NCBI GenBank assembly: GCA_004296775.1
Contig: RHGE01000032.1
Span: 1-64,000, forward strand
Reading direction: 5' to 3'
Source of the DNA: Marinilabiliaceae bacterium JC017
GTDB taxonomy: Bacteria; Bacteroidota; Bacteroidia; Bacteroidales; Marinilabiliaceae
Length of the DNA: 64,000 nucleotides
Shown: positions 36,445-45,478 of the stretch, piece by piece
Position numbering within the stretch: position 1 is the first letter of the stretch
How the letters are laid out: every line of letters starts with the position of its first letter
Notes under the pieces: generated by a model
Told to the model about the DNA's origin: nothing
The model's input: the letters and a program-made list of their open reading frames with translations, nothing else
Database searches by the model: none
Position numbers and translations under genes: made by a program

Positions 36445-36480
36445 AAAAAAAAGGGATTGAGAAACACCTTCCCAATCCCT
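36445..36480 (-). terminator. Terminator of the M3 peptidase gene
   Basis: Stem 'agggattg'/'caatccct' with an eight-base A-run on its plus-strand left side, that is a U-run after the stem on the minus strand. It lies 23 bases beyond the stop of the peptidase gene. Confidence 0.85.
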
Positions 36481-36502
36481 TACTCTATCTATTAGAATGC
36501 TT

Positions 36503-38614
36503 TTAGTTCAATCCTCTTCTGGATAACAATGGTGTTACAGAAGGATCTTGCCCCCTGAACTTACGATATTGAACCATTCCTTCATCATCGCCTGATTCAG
36601 CCAGACAATGCTTTCTGAATTTAGCAGCCAGCTCCTTATTAAAGATATCGCCCGACTGTTTAAAGGCATCAAATGCATCGGCATCCAACACTGCCGCCCA
36701 GATATACACATAATAACCGGCCGAATAACCGCCATCATAGATATGTCCAAAATAAGTGGAACGGTAACGAGGCAAAATCTCATCAATTAACCCGATCTCA
36801 TCCATGGCTTTTTTCTCGAATGCCATGGCATCTTTTACCATTTCGCCGGCTTTTAATGAATGCCAGTCCATATCAAGCAAAGAAGCTGCCAAATACTCAG
36901 CAGTAACAAATCCCTGGTTAAAGTGACCACTCTTCTGAATTTTCTCAATCAATGCCTCAGGAATAACTTCTCCTGTTTTGTAATGACGGGCAAAATGTCT
37001 CAACACCTCCGGTTCTCCTGCCCAGTTTTCCATTACCTGCGATGGCAACTCCACATAATCCTGAGGCACTACTCCTGCAGTACGTCTGTAAGCACCGGTA
37101 GTAAACAAACCATGTAAAGCATGACCGAATTCGTGAAACATGGTAGTTACTTCGTCCCAGTTAAGTAGTGCTGGCGCATCACCCGTTGGTTTGGTAAAAT
37201 TACATGCAATAGAAGCCAGGGCAGCCACACGTTTTCCATTCTTCATTCCGGCATCCCGGAAAGAGGTACACCAGGCACCAGGCCCTTTACTGTCACGAGG
37301 ATGGTAATCCAGGAATAAAAGACCAATGTGCGAGCCATCTGCTTCTTTAGCTTCATACACCTCGACCTGTGGGTTATAAACCGGTACATTATTGATTGGC
37401 TCAAAGGTAATACCATACAATTGATTGGCTACCCAAAACATACCATCACGTACGTTATCCAACTGGAAATAAGGGATTAATTGCGACTCATCCAGGTCAT
37501 ATTTAGCCTTTCTCAACTTCTCGGCATAATACCACCAATCCCATGAAGCCAGCTTAAATTTACCACCTTCCTTGTTGATAATGGCCTGCATCTCTTTCAT
37601 CTCACCTTTAGCTCTTTCCAGTGCCGGTGTCCACAACTGGTTCAGGAAATCATAAACCTTCTCAGGTGTCTTGGCCATGTTTTCGTCAATCACATAGGCT
37701 GCATGCGAATCAAATCCAAGCAGCTTGGCTCTATATGCCCGCAACTCAGACATCTTAACCAACACTTCTTTATTATCAAACTCATTGTCATTATTACCGC
37801 GCATAAAATAGCCACGATAAATCTTTTCTCTCAGCTCACGATTTTTCGCATACTGAAGGAATGGAATCAAGCTGGGCTTTTGAAGCGTGAACACCCACTT
37901 GCCTTCTAATCCGGCTGCTTTTGCTGTTTCTGCTGCTGCAGCAATATTACCCTCTGGCAACCCAGCCAAATCTTCCTTCTTGTCAACAACCAGCTTGAAG
38001 CTTTTATTGGTTTCTGCCAACAGGTTCTCACCAAACTTAAGACTTAACATCGAAATCTCTTCATTCAGCTTCTTAAGCTTATCCTGATCTTCAACAGACA
38101 ATTCGGCACCATTCCGTACAAAATCCTGATAATACTTCTCGACCAATCTGATTTGTGCAGCATCCAAACCACTATTCAAACGATTCTCATATACTTTTTT
38201 CACCCGTTTGAACAAATCCAGGTTCATGGAGATGTTGTCCCGATGTTTAGTCAGGATAGGGGTTACCTCCCTGGCAACTTGTTGCAAAGCCTCGTTATTA
38301 TCTGTTTCTTTCACATTAAAGAAAACAGCTGATACCTTTGTTAACAATTCCCCTGACTGATCGAACGCCAATATGGTATTCTCAAACGTAGGCGCTTCAC
38401 TATTTTTTACAATCGCATCTACCTCTTTCTCCTTTTGAGCAATTCCTTCTTTAAAAGCCGGTAAATAATGCTCAGCTTTTATCTGATCAAAAGGAGGCAC
38501 TTCATAAGGCGTATTATACGCTGAAAAGAACGGATTTCCATCCTTTGTCTTTGGTTGTGTACAACTAATCACCATAGCACTTAATGCAATAGCCAATACT
38601 GATGTTTTTTTCAT
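36503..38614 (-). CDS. dcp: M3 family metallopeptidase, peptidyl-dipeptidase Dcp-like lipoprotein
   Basis: Encodes 703 residues. The N-terminus is a lipoprotein signal (MVISCTQ, Cys18), so it is exported, unlike the cytoplasmic E. coli Dcp. The zinc site FHEFGHALHG lies near residue 493 with the third ligand Glu in the downstream VELPSQVMENW segment; both are intact. Total length agrees with the M3A family (about 680-720). The reaction expected is removal of dipeptides from peptide C-termini, for peptide scavenging or turnover. The gene stands alone with its own terminator; neighbours give no extra hint. An M3 oligopeptidase A type specificity cannot be excluded. Confidence 0.93.
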   Translation of the reverse strand: MKKTSVLAIALSAMVISCTQPKTKDGNPFFSAYNTPYEVPPFDQIKAEHYLPAFKEGIAQKEKEVDAIVKNSEAPTFENTILAFDQSGELLTKVSAVFFNVKETDNNEALQQVAREVTPILTKHRDNISMNLDLFKRVKKVYENRLNSGLDAAQIRLVEKYYQDFVRNGAELSVEDQDKLKKLNEEISMLSLKFGENLLAETNKSFKLVVDKKEDLAGLPEGNIAAAAETAKAAGLEGKWVFTLQKPSLIPFLQYAKNRELREKIYRGYFMRGNNDNEFDNKEVLVKMSELRAYRAKLLGFDSHAAYVIDENMAKTPEKVYDFLNQLWTPALERAKGEMKEMQAIINKEGGKFKLASWDWWYYAEKLRKAKYDLDESQLIPYFQLDNVRDGMFWVANQLYGITFEPINNVPVYNPQVEVYEAKEADGSHIGLLFLDYHPRDSKGPGAWCTSFRDAGMKNGKRVAALASIACNFTKPTGDAPALLNWDEVTTMFHEFGHALHGLFTTGAYRRTAGVVPQDYVELPSQVMENWAGEPEVLRHFARHYKTGEVIPEALIEKIQKSGHFNQGFVTAEYLAASLLDMDWHSLKAGEMVKDAMAFEKKAMDEIGLIDEILPRYRSTYFGHIYDGGYSAGYYVYIWAAVLDADAFDAFKQSGDIFNKELAAKFRKHCLAESGDDEGMVQYRKFRGQDPSVTPLLSRRGLN

Positions 38615-38922
38615 TCTTGATTATTTAAGGGATTAAGAAAAATTAGCAAACTATCTTTCAGATATATCGCAAGGGATAATCGTATTTAATTATTTAAGTA
38701 ACTATTTCTGAGAAGGACTACTGAATATTCCACACTTCTACCTTCTATTACACCACTGTTCAATGGCACTAAACAACTTGGTTTGACAAATATTTAACAC
38801 GCCACAAGCAGTAATGTGGTAGAATTAGCCCTTGAAAAAACCACAATAGATGACAATCTAGTTAAATGCAATTCCCCTTGACAGGTTATCCTACAAAAAT
38901 AATTTTTTCAACATATTTTCTC
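38615..38922. other. Gene-free spacer between dcp and the agmatine genes
   Basis: About 308 bases, AT-rich, without a gene. It must hold the dcp promoter; the best candidate on the minus strand is 'tagtttgc' about 40 bases before the start, one base short of the consensus. No convincing terminator for the agmatine genes was seen. Confidence 0.5.
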
Positions 38923-39807
38923 TCAATCCAGGTAACGTTCTGTCAATCCCTGATAAAAATCAATCCGCCGATCCCGGAAAAACGGCCAGATACGACGCAC
39001 ATCTTCAGTTCGCTTCTTATCAATTTCTACCAACAGCCGCGCCTCCTCACCGGAAGCCCGGGCTAAAAACTCACCTTGGGGTCCTGCCACAAAGGAGTTG
39101 CCCCAAAATAAAATCCCATTGGTCTGCCCCGAAGGATCTGACTCATGCCCTACCCTGTTTACAGTAATAACCGGTAAACCATTTGCCACTGCATGAGCGC
39201 GCTGTGAAATCATCCAGGCATCTAACTGCCGCTCCTTTTCATCCGGCGAATCTGTTGATTCCCATCCAATGGCAGTGGGGTAAATCAATACCTCTGCCCC
39301 TCTCATGGCCATCAAACGAGCGGCCTCCGGGTACCACTGATCCCAGCATACCAACACACCTAATTTACCAACGGAGGTGCTGATGGGCTCAAACCCCAGG
39401 TCGCCGGGAGTGAAATAAAATTTCTCATAATAGGCCGGATCATCCGGGATATGCATCTTTCGGTATTTTCCGGCAATACTTCCATCTTTCTCAAACACCA
39501 CCGCAGTGTTATGATAAAGCCCAGGAGCACGTTTTTCAAACAATGAAGTAACCAATACCACCTTGTTTTCTTTTGCAATGCGCCCATAAAAATCTGTTGC
39601 TTCGCCAGGAATAGAAGTTGCCTGTTCAAATTGCTCCGTATCTTCTGTCTGACAGAAATACAAACCATCGTGCAACTCCTGCAACACCACCAACTCAGCT
39701 CCTTCCAAAGCACATGTTTCAATACTTTTGGCAAGCTTCTCCCGGTTTAGTTTAGTATCGGAACCATTAACTTGTTGGATCAAGGCAACTTTTATATTTT
39801 GCTTCAT
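38923..39807 (-). CDS. aguB: N-carbamoylputrescine amidase
   Basis: Encodes 294 residues of the nitrilase/carbon-nitrogen hydrolase superfamily. The catalytic triad is visible: Glu in VVLQELHDGLYF (~43), Lys in YRKMHIPDD (~115) and Cys in GVLVCWDQWYPE (~150). The motif EDTEQFEQA and the length are typical for the plant/bacterial N-carbamoylputrescine amidases. It converts N-carbamoylputrescine to putrescine, ammonia and CO2 in the cytoplasm. It follows the agmatine deiminase gene by 64 bases on the same strand, which makes the substrate assignment firm. Confidence 0.95.
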   Translation of the reverse strand: MKQNIKVALIQQVNGSDTKLNREKLAKSIETCALEGAELVVLQELHDGLYFCQTEDTEQFEQATSIPGEATDFYGRIAKENKVVLVTSLFEKRAPGLYHNTAVVFEKDGSIAGKYRKMHIPDDPAYYEKFYFTPGDLGFEPISTSVGKLGVLVCWDQWYPEAARLMAMRGAEVLIYPTAIGWESTDSPDEKERQLDAWMISQRAHAVANGLPVITVNRVGHESDPSGQTNGILFWGNSFVAGPQGEFLARASGEEARLLVEIDKKRTEDVRRIWPFFRDRRIDFYQGLTERYLD

Positions 39808-39871
39808 TTTCTTTTACTTTTTAAGAACCACCATGATAACTAAAAACAGCACCTGATAATTCCTTCAATTC

Positions 39872-40897
39872 TTATTTCAAAAATCCCTCCGGGAACTGCA
39901 TCGTCACACAATGCAAGGAGCCATGTTGTTTTATTAAAGACAAACAATTGATTCCAATAATCTCTCTTCCAGGAAATGCCTCCTTTAAAATTTCCCAAAC
40001 CAATTTATCCTTCAAACTATCATAGGTGGGATATAATACAGCATCATTAATTATCAGAAAATTCGCATAGGTTGCCGGCAATCTTTCACCGTCACAATAA
40101 ACCGGATCTGCCATTGGAAAAGAAATTAACCGATAGGGTTTTCCTTGTTTAGTCACAAAACACTTTAACTCTTCTTCCATTTTCTCCAAGGCATCAAAAT
40201 GAATATCGGCCCGATCATCACATTTCACATAGGCAATTGTTTCTGTATCCACAAAACGAACCAGGGTATCAATGTGACTATCGGTATCATCTCCCTGGAG
40301 AAAACCATGATTCAACCAAAGGACTCTTTCCGCTCCCAATGTTGACTTAAGGTACTCTTCGATCTCTCTTTGAGAAAAATTCCCATTACGATTAGGCGAC
40401 AACAAACACTCTGCAGTAGTCAGAATTGTCCCTTCGCCATCGGACTCAATGCTCCCGCCTTCGAGCACAAATCCCAATTGATTTTCACGTTGAACATCAT
40501 CAACATAAGCACCCATTCCAATCAATTTCGAGGTAATAAGATTATCTTTATCGGAAACAAACTTTAACCCCCAACCATTGAATTTGAAATCGACTATGAC
40601 AGGTTGATTATTTTTTAACACAGCTATTCCGCCATGATCGCGGGCCCAGGTATCATTACTTTCAATTCCATAGAAATGGATATTTTCTTTTTTTCCACCC
40701 TGCAAATATTCATTTACAAACAATTCATCCTTACAAACGATTATCACCTTTTCAAACCAGGAAATATGCTTCGCTATTTGCCCAAAACATAAGGATACTT
40801 CATCGAGGTCATTAGCCCAATCTGTTTCAGCATGTGGCCATGTCAACTGCACACCACTTTGAGGCTCCCATTCCGCCGGAAGTATTTTATTCAACAT
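39872..40897 (-). CDS. aguA: Agmatine deiminase
   Basis: Encodes 341 residues of the peptidylarginine-deiminase family. The start LPAEWEPQSGVQLTWPHAETDW, the acidic active-site segments (DTWARDHGGIAV and GDDTDSHIDT) and the catalytic Cys near the end (GSLHCVTMQFPEG) are all present. It hydrolyses agmatine to N-carbamoylputrescine, the substrate of the next gene, so the pair makes putrescine from agmatine. No arginine decarboxylase gene is in the window. A TATTTTTG promoter element lies 24 bases before the start codon. Confidence 0.95.
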   Translation of the reverse strand: MLNKILPAEWEPQSGVQLTWPHAETDWANDLDEVSLCFGQIAKHISWFEKVIIVCKDELFVNEYLQGGKKENIHFYGIESNDTWARDHGGIAVLKNNQPVIVDFKFNGWGLKFVSDKDNLITSKLIGMGAYVDDVQRENQLGFVLEGGSIESDGEGTILTTAECLLSPNRNGNFSQREIEEYLKSTLGAERVLWLNHGFLQGDDTDSHIDTLVRFVDTETIAYVKCDDRADIHFDALEKMEEELKCFVTKQGKPYRLISFPMADPVYCDGERLPATYANFLIINDAVLYPTYDSLKDKLVWEILKEAFPGREIIGINCLSLIKQHGSLHCVTMQFPEGFLK

Positions 40898-40920
40898 GCT
40901 CGCTTATCATTTTTGAAAAG

Positions 40921-40928
40921 CAAAAATA
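40921..40928 (-). promoter_or_regulatory. Promoter -7 element of aguA-aguB
   Basis: TATTTTTG on the minus strand, a full match to TAnnTTTG, 23-30 bases before the aguA start codon. The -33 TTTG is not evident. Confidence 0.5.
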
Positions 40929-40954
40929 CTAAAAATCCACGGCTCTGCAGGAGT

Positions 40955-40984
40955 AAAAAAAAGGACATCTTTAAAAGATGTCCT
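40955..40984 (-). terminator. Terminator of dnaA
   Basis: Stem 'aggacatct'/'agatgtcct' with a run of eight A on the plus strand at its left, giving a U-run in the dnaA transcript. It lies about 30 bases past the dnaA stop and just upstream of the aguA promoter element. Confidence 0.9.
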
Positions 40985-41012
40985 CTTAGTATTAGAATAA
41001 AATGGTAGACTC

Positions 41013-42446
41013 TTAGAATCTTAATTGACTCTCTATCTCTTTCACCTGGTGCTTAATATTCTTATCCGTTTCCAGGAGATTATTTATTGTCTTACATGCA
41101 TGCAAAACAGTAGCATGATCCTTTTTCCCAATCTTTGCACCAATAGTTGATAACGAAGAATTCGTAAGATTTTTACTAAAATACATTGCAATCTGCCTGG
41201 CTTGTACAATGGCCCGCTTCCTTGTTTTAGACTGCAAAATATCCATTTCTATGCCAAAATACTCACAAATAGTTTCGGAGATAAAGTCAATGGTCAACTC
41301 CTTTTTAGTCTTCTTCACCAACTTATCAACCGTTTCTCTTGCCGTACTAAAGGATATATCTTTCTTATTCAAAGTTGACTGTGCCAACAGAGAAATCAAG
41401 GCACCTTCTAATTCTCTGACATTATTGGTAACGTTATTAGCAATATAATAGATAACATCCTCTGGTACTAACAAACCATCGTTATATATTTTTTTCTCTA
41501 ATATCGAGATTCTGGTCTCATAATCCGGCAGCTGTAAATCAGCAGATAATCCCCATTTAAATCGCGACAGCAAACGATCCTCCATGCCACTCAACTCTAC
41601 CGGCGCTTTATCTGAAGTTAATATCAACTGCTTACCCGACTGATGCAGGTGATTGAATATGTGGAAAAAAGTATTTTGAGTTTTTGTTTTCCCTGCAAAT
41701 TCCTGAACATCATCAATAATTAACACATCTATCATTTGATAGAAGTTAAGAAAATCATTCTGAGTATTATTTCTTACCGACTCGGTAAACTGAGTTTGAA
41801 ACTTATTAGCATTAACATACAAAACAGTCTTTTCAGGTGTATTTTTCTTTACTTCAACACCTATTGCCTGCGCCAAATGCGTCTTTCCCAACCCTGAATT
41901 TCCATAAAGAAACAAAGGATTAAAAGCTGTTTTACCAGGATTCTTAGCAACAGCTAAACTTGCTGACCGAGCCAGACGATTACATTCTCCTTCAACGAAA
42001 TTCTCAAAAGTATGCTGACTATTCAATTGAGGATCAATATTAAGCTTTTTAATTCCAGGAATAACAAACGGATTCCTTATTGAAGGACGCTCCTGATTTG
42101 CATTCATGGAAACAGGTCTGTTTCTTAAATCTGCTTTATTGCTGGTAGGAAAATTAAGCGTATAAGGCTTATTGGTATTGGTCATACGACTATTTTCCAT
42201 AACCACACTGTATTCTAATTTGGCACCCGGCCCAATTGTCTTTCTTAAAGTCTTCCCCAAAAGATCAATGTACTGCTCTTCCAAATACTCATAAAAGAAT
42301 AAACTCGGCACCTGTATTGTTAAAATTCCATTTTCTAGCTTTAATGGTTTTATTGGCTCAAACCAAGTCTGAAAACTAATTTGAGGTATATTATCCTTTA
42401 TAATTGCCAGGCAATTACTCCAGACATGAATGTGGTCAGGTTTCAT
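41013..42446 (-). CDS. dnaA: Chromosomal replication initiator DnaA
   Basis: Encodes 477 residues with all four DnaA domains. Domain I is at ~1-90 (SFQTWFEPIKPL). A short linker with the sequence RNPFVIPGIKK leads into the AAA+ domain (~135-345) with Walker A GNSGLGKTHL (~180), Walker B LIIDDVQEF (~240) and the sensor/arginine-finger region RLLSRFKWG. Domain IV (~375-477) carries the DNA-binding signature KKDHATVLHACKTI (~450). The product melts the origin and loads the replicative helicase. The gene is monocistronic, bounded by terminators on both sides. No dnaN or recF follows, as is common in Bacteroidota. Confidence 0.98.
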   Translation of the reverse strand: MKPDHIHVWSNCLAIIKDNIPQISFQTWFEPIKPLKLENGILTIQVPSLFFYEYLEEQYIDLLGKTLRKTIGPGAKLEYSVVMENSRMTNTNKPYTLNFPTSNKADLRNRPVSMNANQERPSIRNPFVIPGIKKLNIDPQLNSQHTFENFVEGECNRLARSASLAVAKNPGKTAFNPLFLYGNSGLGKTHLAQAIGVEVKKNTPEKTVLYVNANKFQTQFTESVRNNTQNDFLNFYQMIDVLIIDDVQEFAGKTKTQNTFFHIFNHLHQSGKQLILTSDKAPVELSGMEDRLLSRFKWGLSADLQLPDYETRISILEKKIYNDGLLVPEDVIYYIANNVTNNVRELEGALISLLAQSTLNKKDISFSTARETVDKLVKKTKKELTIDFISETICEYFGIEMDILQSKTRKRAIVQARQIAMYFSKNLTNSSLSTIGAKIGKKDHATVLHACKTINNLLETDKNIKHQVKEIESQLRF

Positions 42447-42510
42447 TCTTTTTTCGATCTTTTAAGTGTTATGTTTAATTTCTCTCCCTAATCCGACTAC
42501 AAAAATTGTG

Positions 42511-42562
42511 AAAAAAAAAATGAAAAAAAAATGCACCTTCCTTTGGATTTCTCGGGTAGGTG
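42511..42562 (-). terminator. Terminator between the MCE gene and dnaA
   Basis: Stem 'gcacct'/'aggtgc' with a 15-20 base loop and, to its plus-strand left, two runs of nine to ten A. On the minus strand this reads stem then U-rich tail. It is some 200 bases past the MCE stop, so it may also insulate dnaA from read-through. Confidence 0.6.
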
Positions 42563-42760
42563 CTAGATTGTTAGTTTTCAATGTATTATATTGAAATAAG
42601 GCCGCCGTCTGTATATCAGCCATTTACATATCGAACTTCACAATTTATCAACAACGTGAAGCCCTTGTTTTCAAATATTTTTGGAGTCGACCCAAAGAAA
42701 ATTAAAGATCGAAGGTATTTTTCCTATCAACACTCTATTTAACACCATAATCCCAATACA

Positions 42761-44008
42761 CTACTGATTACGTTGCGCTTTCTTTAAAGAGATCAAACGC
42801 CCATTTTCAAGGGCGATAATCTCGGCCTGGGGAAATTCAGTCACAACTTCTCCATATACAACATTTATATCCTCAAGCTTATTGGATTGTCCAACAGAGT
42901 ATATAAATCGACGATGGAAATAATCTTCAAAAATGCGGTATTTTCCTGCAACATGTATGGAGTCAAATCGCATAGGATGTTTTGATTCGGCAATCTTCAC
43001 CTGATAAACAATACCATCTACCCCATATGAATCTCCAGGTTTATAAACCTTCTTTCCAAAATCAACAGCTGAAAAATGAACATACTTTTCTGGCTGATGC
43101 CTTACATCCACTAATAAACGATTTAAGCTATTTACGACATCAGTAAGACTATAATACAGCTCCTTATCCTTAAGCATCATTCCCATACTACCTTCACCTT
43201 CATTAACCGCCCCTAATAAAGTGCTCGTTTTTTCCAGCGTTTTTTTCAATTCCTTTGCTGCTAAATCAATATCCGATTGGCTTAACTGCTTAGAAAAATC
43301 ACTCAAATTGGTAAATGTAGTATCCAAATTTGCACTTTGCTCATTAAACGTTTTCAAGATACTATCAAGCCGGCTGACCATTACATAAAACTGCCCCTCC
43401 TCTTCAAACGAATCAGCCAAATCACCTGACAACCGGTCAACATTTCCCATGGAACGACGAAATCCATTAAGAGCTGCTGACAGATTTTGCCTATTTTCAT
43501 CCGTAAAAACACGGGCCACATTTGTTAGTACTGAATCCAATTTCACAATAAGCTTTTCCGTCTTATCCTTTAATGGCAAAACCTCCATGCTTACCTGATC
43601 TCTGAAGTCGCCGACAACATAAGTTAGCAGCGTATCACCCGGCATCAATAATTCCATGCTATTACCAGCCACAAGCTCTACCCCTTTGGTTCCCATCAGG
43701 TCAAGACTATAAATCTGAGCCATAGTATTGGAAGGCAATGCCAGTTCTGTATTCAAAACAAAAGAGACAAGTAGTTTACCTGGTTGGGTTGGATGAAACT
43801 CAATAGTTCTAACTGAACCAACCTTAAATCCTTTAAAATAAATAGGACTAGCCTGACTTAAGCCGCTTACATTATTATAAACACCGAAATACTTGTTCCC
43901 TGACTGGAAAATATCGCGTCCCTTCAGATAATTTAAGCCCCATATTAATATAAAAAAAGCAACTGTTACGGTTATTCCTATTTTTACTTCTTTACTAAAA
44001 TTCTTCAT
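42761..44008 (-). CDS. MCE/MlaD family lipid-transport protein
   Basis: Encodes 415 residues from the start chosen here. An in-frame ATG 22 codons upstream lies before the likely promoter element at 44034-44041, so MKNFSKEVKIG is the better start. One membrane anchor (TVTVAFFILIWGLNYL, ~10-27) is followed by the MCE domain (~35-125: GVYNNVSGLSQASPIYFKG, KVGSVRTIEF, LMGTKGVELV). A long helical region comes next (~170-320) and a C-terminal strand-rich part. MCE proteins bind phospholipids and shuttle them between the inner and outer membranes. No Mla ATPase or permease gene is adjacent; in Bacteroidota the mlaD-like gene is often separate. It lies downstream of the amidase gene on the same strand. 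Confidence 0.92.
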   Translation of the reverse strand: MKNFSKEVKIGITVTVAFFILIWGLNYLKGRDIFQSGNKYFGVYNNVSGLSQASPIYFKGFKVGSVRTIEFHPTQPGKLLVSFVLNTELALPSNTMAQIYSLDLMGTKGVELVAGNSMELLMPGDTLLTYVVGDFRDQVSMEVLPLKDKTEKLIVKLDSVLTNVARVFTDENRQNLSAALNGFRRSMGNVDRLSGDLADSFEEEGQFYVMVSRLDSILKTFNEQSANLDTTFTNLSDFSKQLSQSDIDLAAKELKKTLEKTSTLLGAVNEGEGSMGMMLKDKELYYSLTDVVNSLNRLLVDVRHQPEKYVHFSAVDFGKKVYKPGDSYGVDGIVYQVKIAESKHPMRFDSIHVAGKYRIFEDYFHRRFIYSVGQSNKLEDINVVYGEVVTEFPQAEIIALENGRLISLKKAQRNQ

Positions 44009-44033
44009 AAGTGCATTTTTTGCAGATATTGTC

Positions 44034-44041
44034 CAAAAATA
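44034..44041 (-). promoter_or_regulatory. Promoter -7 element of the MCE gene
   Basis: TATTTTTG on the minus strand, followed by 'gacaat', about 25 bases before the chosen start codon. It lies inside the 148-base gap after the amidase gene and supports separate transcription of the MCE gene. Confidence 0.5.
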
Positions 44042-44156
44042 ACGTAAAAAATAGCGTTGTAAAAGAAATAACACTTCATTTTACTAACCCGCTCCATACA
44101 CATTTACTACACCAAAGCCCACAACCAAAACATCATCATAATTTTACACTCCACAA

Positions 44157-45263
44157 TCAATTAGATTCCAAGACCTTTTCAAAGGCCTCCTCTAAGGGCA
44201 AACGTTTTTCATTTTCAAAAGCCACGATAAAACTATCCGATATTTTACTTTGTATCTTTTTTAATAATGCAGTAATCTCTTTATAATTTGAAGAACATCC
44301 GGTGGTATACTTATACCTATTACCATCACGATACATCCAAACATCATCAAATCGCTTATAAATACCCGTACCTTGTTTGATTTCTTTACGCGAAGAGGCC
44401 ACTTGAATGCGAAACAATACAGAAGGTTCAGCTTTTGGTTCTGGTGTTACTGCTGCTTTCCGGGTTCCTTCATCAACAATTAAACTTTTAGACTCAAACT
44501 CTTTTTTATAATCCCGAAAAGCCCGGTAGATAGCAGAAGCAAGGTAAGCCTGACCGTCGGATGACGTTAAAAACCGCTCTTCAATTCGATTGCTTAGAAA
44601 ACCAGTCTCAATCAAAACGCCAGGCATTGATGTACTTCTTAATACTAAAAAACCAGCCTGCTTAACTCCCCGGTCTTTCCTACCTACCCGCTGATGAAAC
44701 TGATTTTGAACAAGCGATGCCACTTGTATACTTTGATCAAGGTAAACATTTTGCATCAACTCAAATATGATGTAAGATTCAGGAACATTAGGATCAAACC
44801 CTTCATATTTTGTAGTATAATCCTCCTCCATCACAATAACGGAATTCTCCTTTTTAGCCACCTCCAGATGCTCTTCCGAACGATGCAATCCAAGCACAAA
44901 AGTCTCCGTACCATATATACGCGGATTAGCTATATAATTAGCATGAATAGATAAAAACAAATCTGCATTATTGGCATTCGCAATCTCTGCCCGCTCATTC
45001 AACGGCACAAAAACATCTGTTTTACGCGTATAAATAACTTTTACATCCGGAAGATATTTCTCAATATAGTTTCCCAATTTTAAAGAAATAGCCAATACCA
45101 CATCTTTCTCTTTAGCCAGCTTTCCTATAGCACCCGGATCCTTACCACCATGCCCGGGATCAATCACAACTGTTTTTAATTTAAGTGCATGCTGCCCGTA
45201 CAAAGGCGACAACAGAAGCATAAATATCATTGTACTAACAACTAACCCAATTCTTTTTTGCAT
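44157..45263 (-). CDS. N-acetylmuramoyl-L-alanine amidase (AmiC-type)
   Basis: Encodes 368 residues with a signal peptide (MIFMLLLSPLYGQ). The Amidase_3 domain (~30-255) has its zinc ligands in DPGHGGKDPGA, the Glu in PLNERAEIAN, SIHAN, and the catalytic Glu in LIETGFLSN. The last ~90 residues (FRIQVASS, GIYKRFDDVW, KYTTGCSSNYKE) have the form of a SPOR-like domain that would bind denuded glycan strands at the division site. The enzyme cleaves the amide bond between muramic acid and the stem peptide in the periplasm, for daughter cell separation. It is divergent from lptD, an arrangement commonly conserved in Bacteroidota. Confidence 0.93.
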   Translation of the reverse strand: MQKRIGLVVSTMIFMLLLSPLYGQHALKLKTVVIDPGHGGKDPGAIGKLAKEKDVVLAISLKLGNYIEKYLPDVKVIYTRKTDVFVPLNERAEIANANNADLFLSIHANYIANPRIYGTETFVLGLHRSEEHLEVAKKENSVIVMEEDYTTKYEGFDPNVPESYIIFELMQNVYLDQSIQVASLVQNQFHQRVGRKDRGVKQAGFLVLRSTSMPGVLIETGFLSNRIEERFLTSSDGQAYLASAIYRAFRDYKKEFESKSLIVDEGTRKAAVTPEPKAEPSVLFRIQVASSRKEIKQGTGIYKRFDDVWMYRDGNRYKYTTGCSSNYKEITALLKKIQSKISDSFIVAFENEKRLPLEEAFEKVLESN

Positions 45264-45422
45264 ACCTTTTCCACAAATTTGCGAAACGCCATCAACTTTA
45301 ACAGCGAAATACAGAAATAATTAAATCAAACTACCACCAAAAATAGAAAAATAATATTTAGTACTAAAAACCGTTTTCACCCATTATTTTGACATCTTTC
45401 CTAGCAATGACTATTTTTTCTT

Positions 45423-45430
45423 TATTTTTG
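45423..45430 (+). promoter_or_regulatory. Promoter -7 element of lptD
   Basis: TATTTTTG followed by 'tggacgc' is a full match to TAnnTTTG. The first ATG downstream that gives a signal peptide is at 45479. This argues against the longer reading frame that begins with TTG at 45389, upstream of this element. Confidence 0.55.
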
Positions 45431-45478
45431 TGGACGCTAAAAAAAAAGAGAAAAACATTGATACTTTATAACGACACT

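Noticed and set aside
42447-42760. Replication origin beside dnaA
   Set aside because: Only imperfect DnaA boxes ('ttatcaaca' at 42645 and 'tatcaacac' at 42725) and A-runs that are better explained by a terminator. No cluster of perfect TTATCCACA boxes. GC skew of the whole chromosome would be needed to decide.
44009-44074. Longer start for the MCE protein
   Set aside because: It begins upstream of the TATTTTTG promoter element and adds a basic aromatic stretch before the normal membrane anchor.
45389-45478. TTG start giving a longer LptD
   Set aside because: It lies upstream of the promoter element at 45423-45430 and places 30 residues before a good signal peptide.
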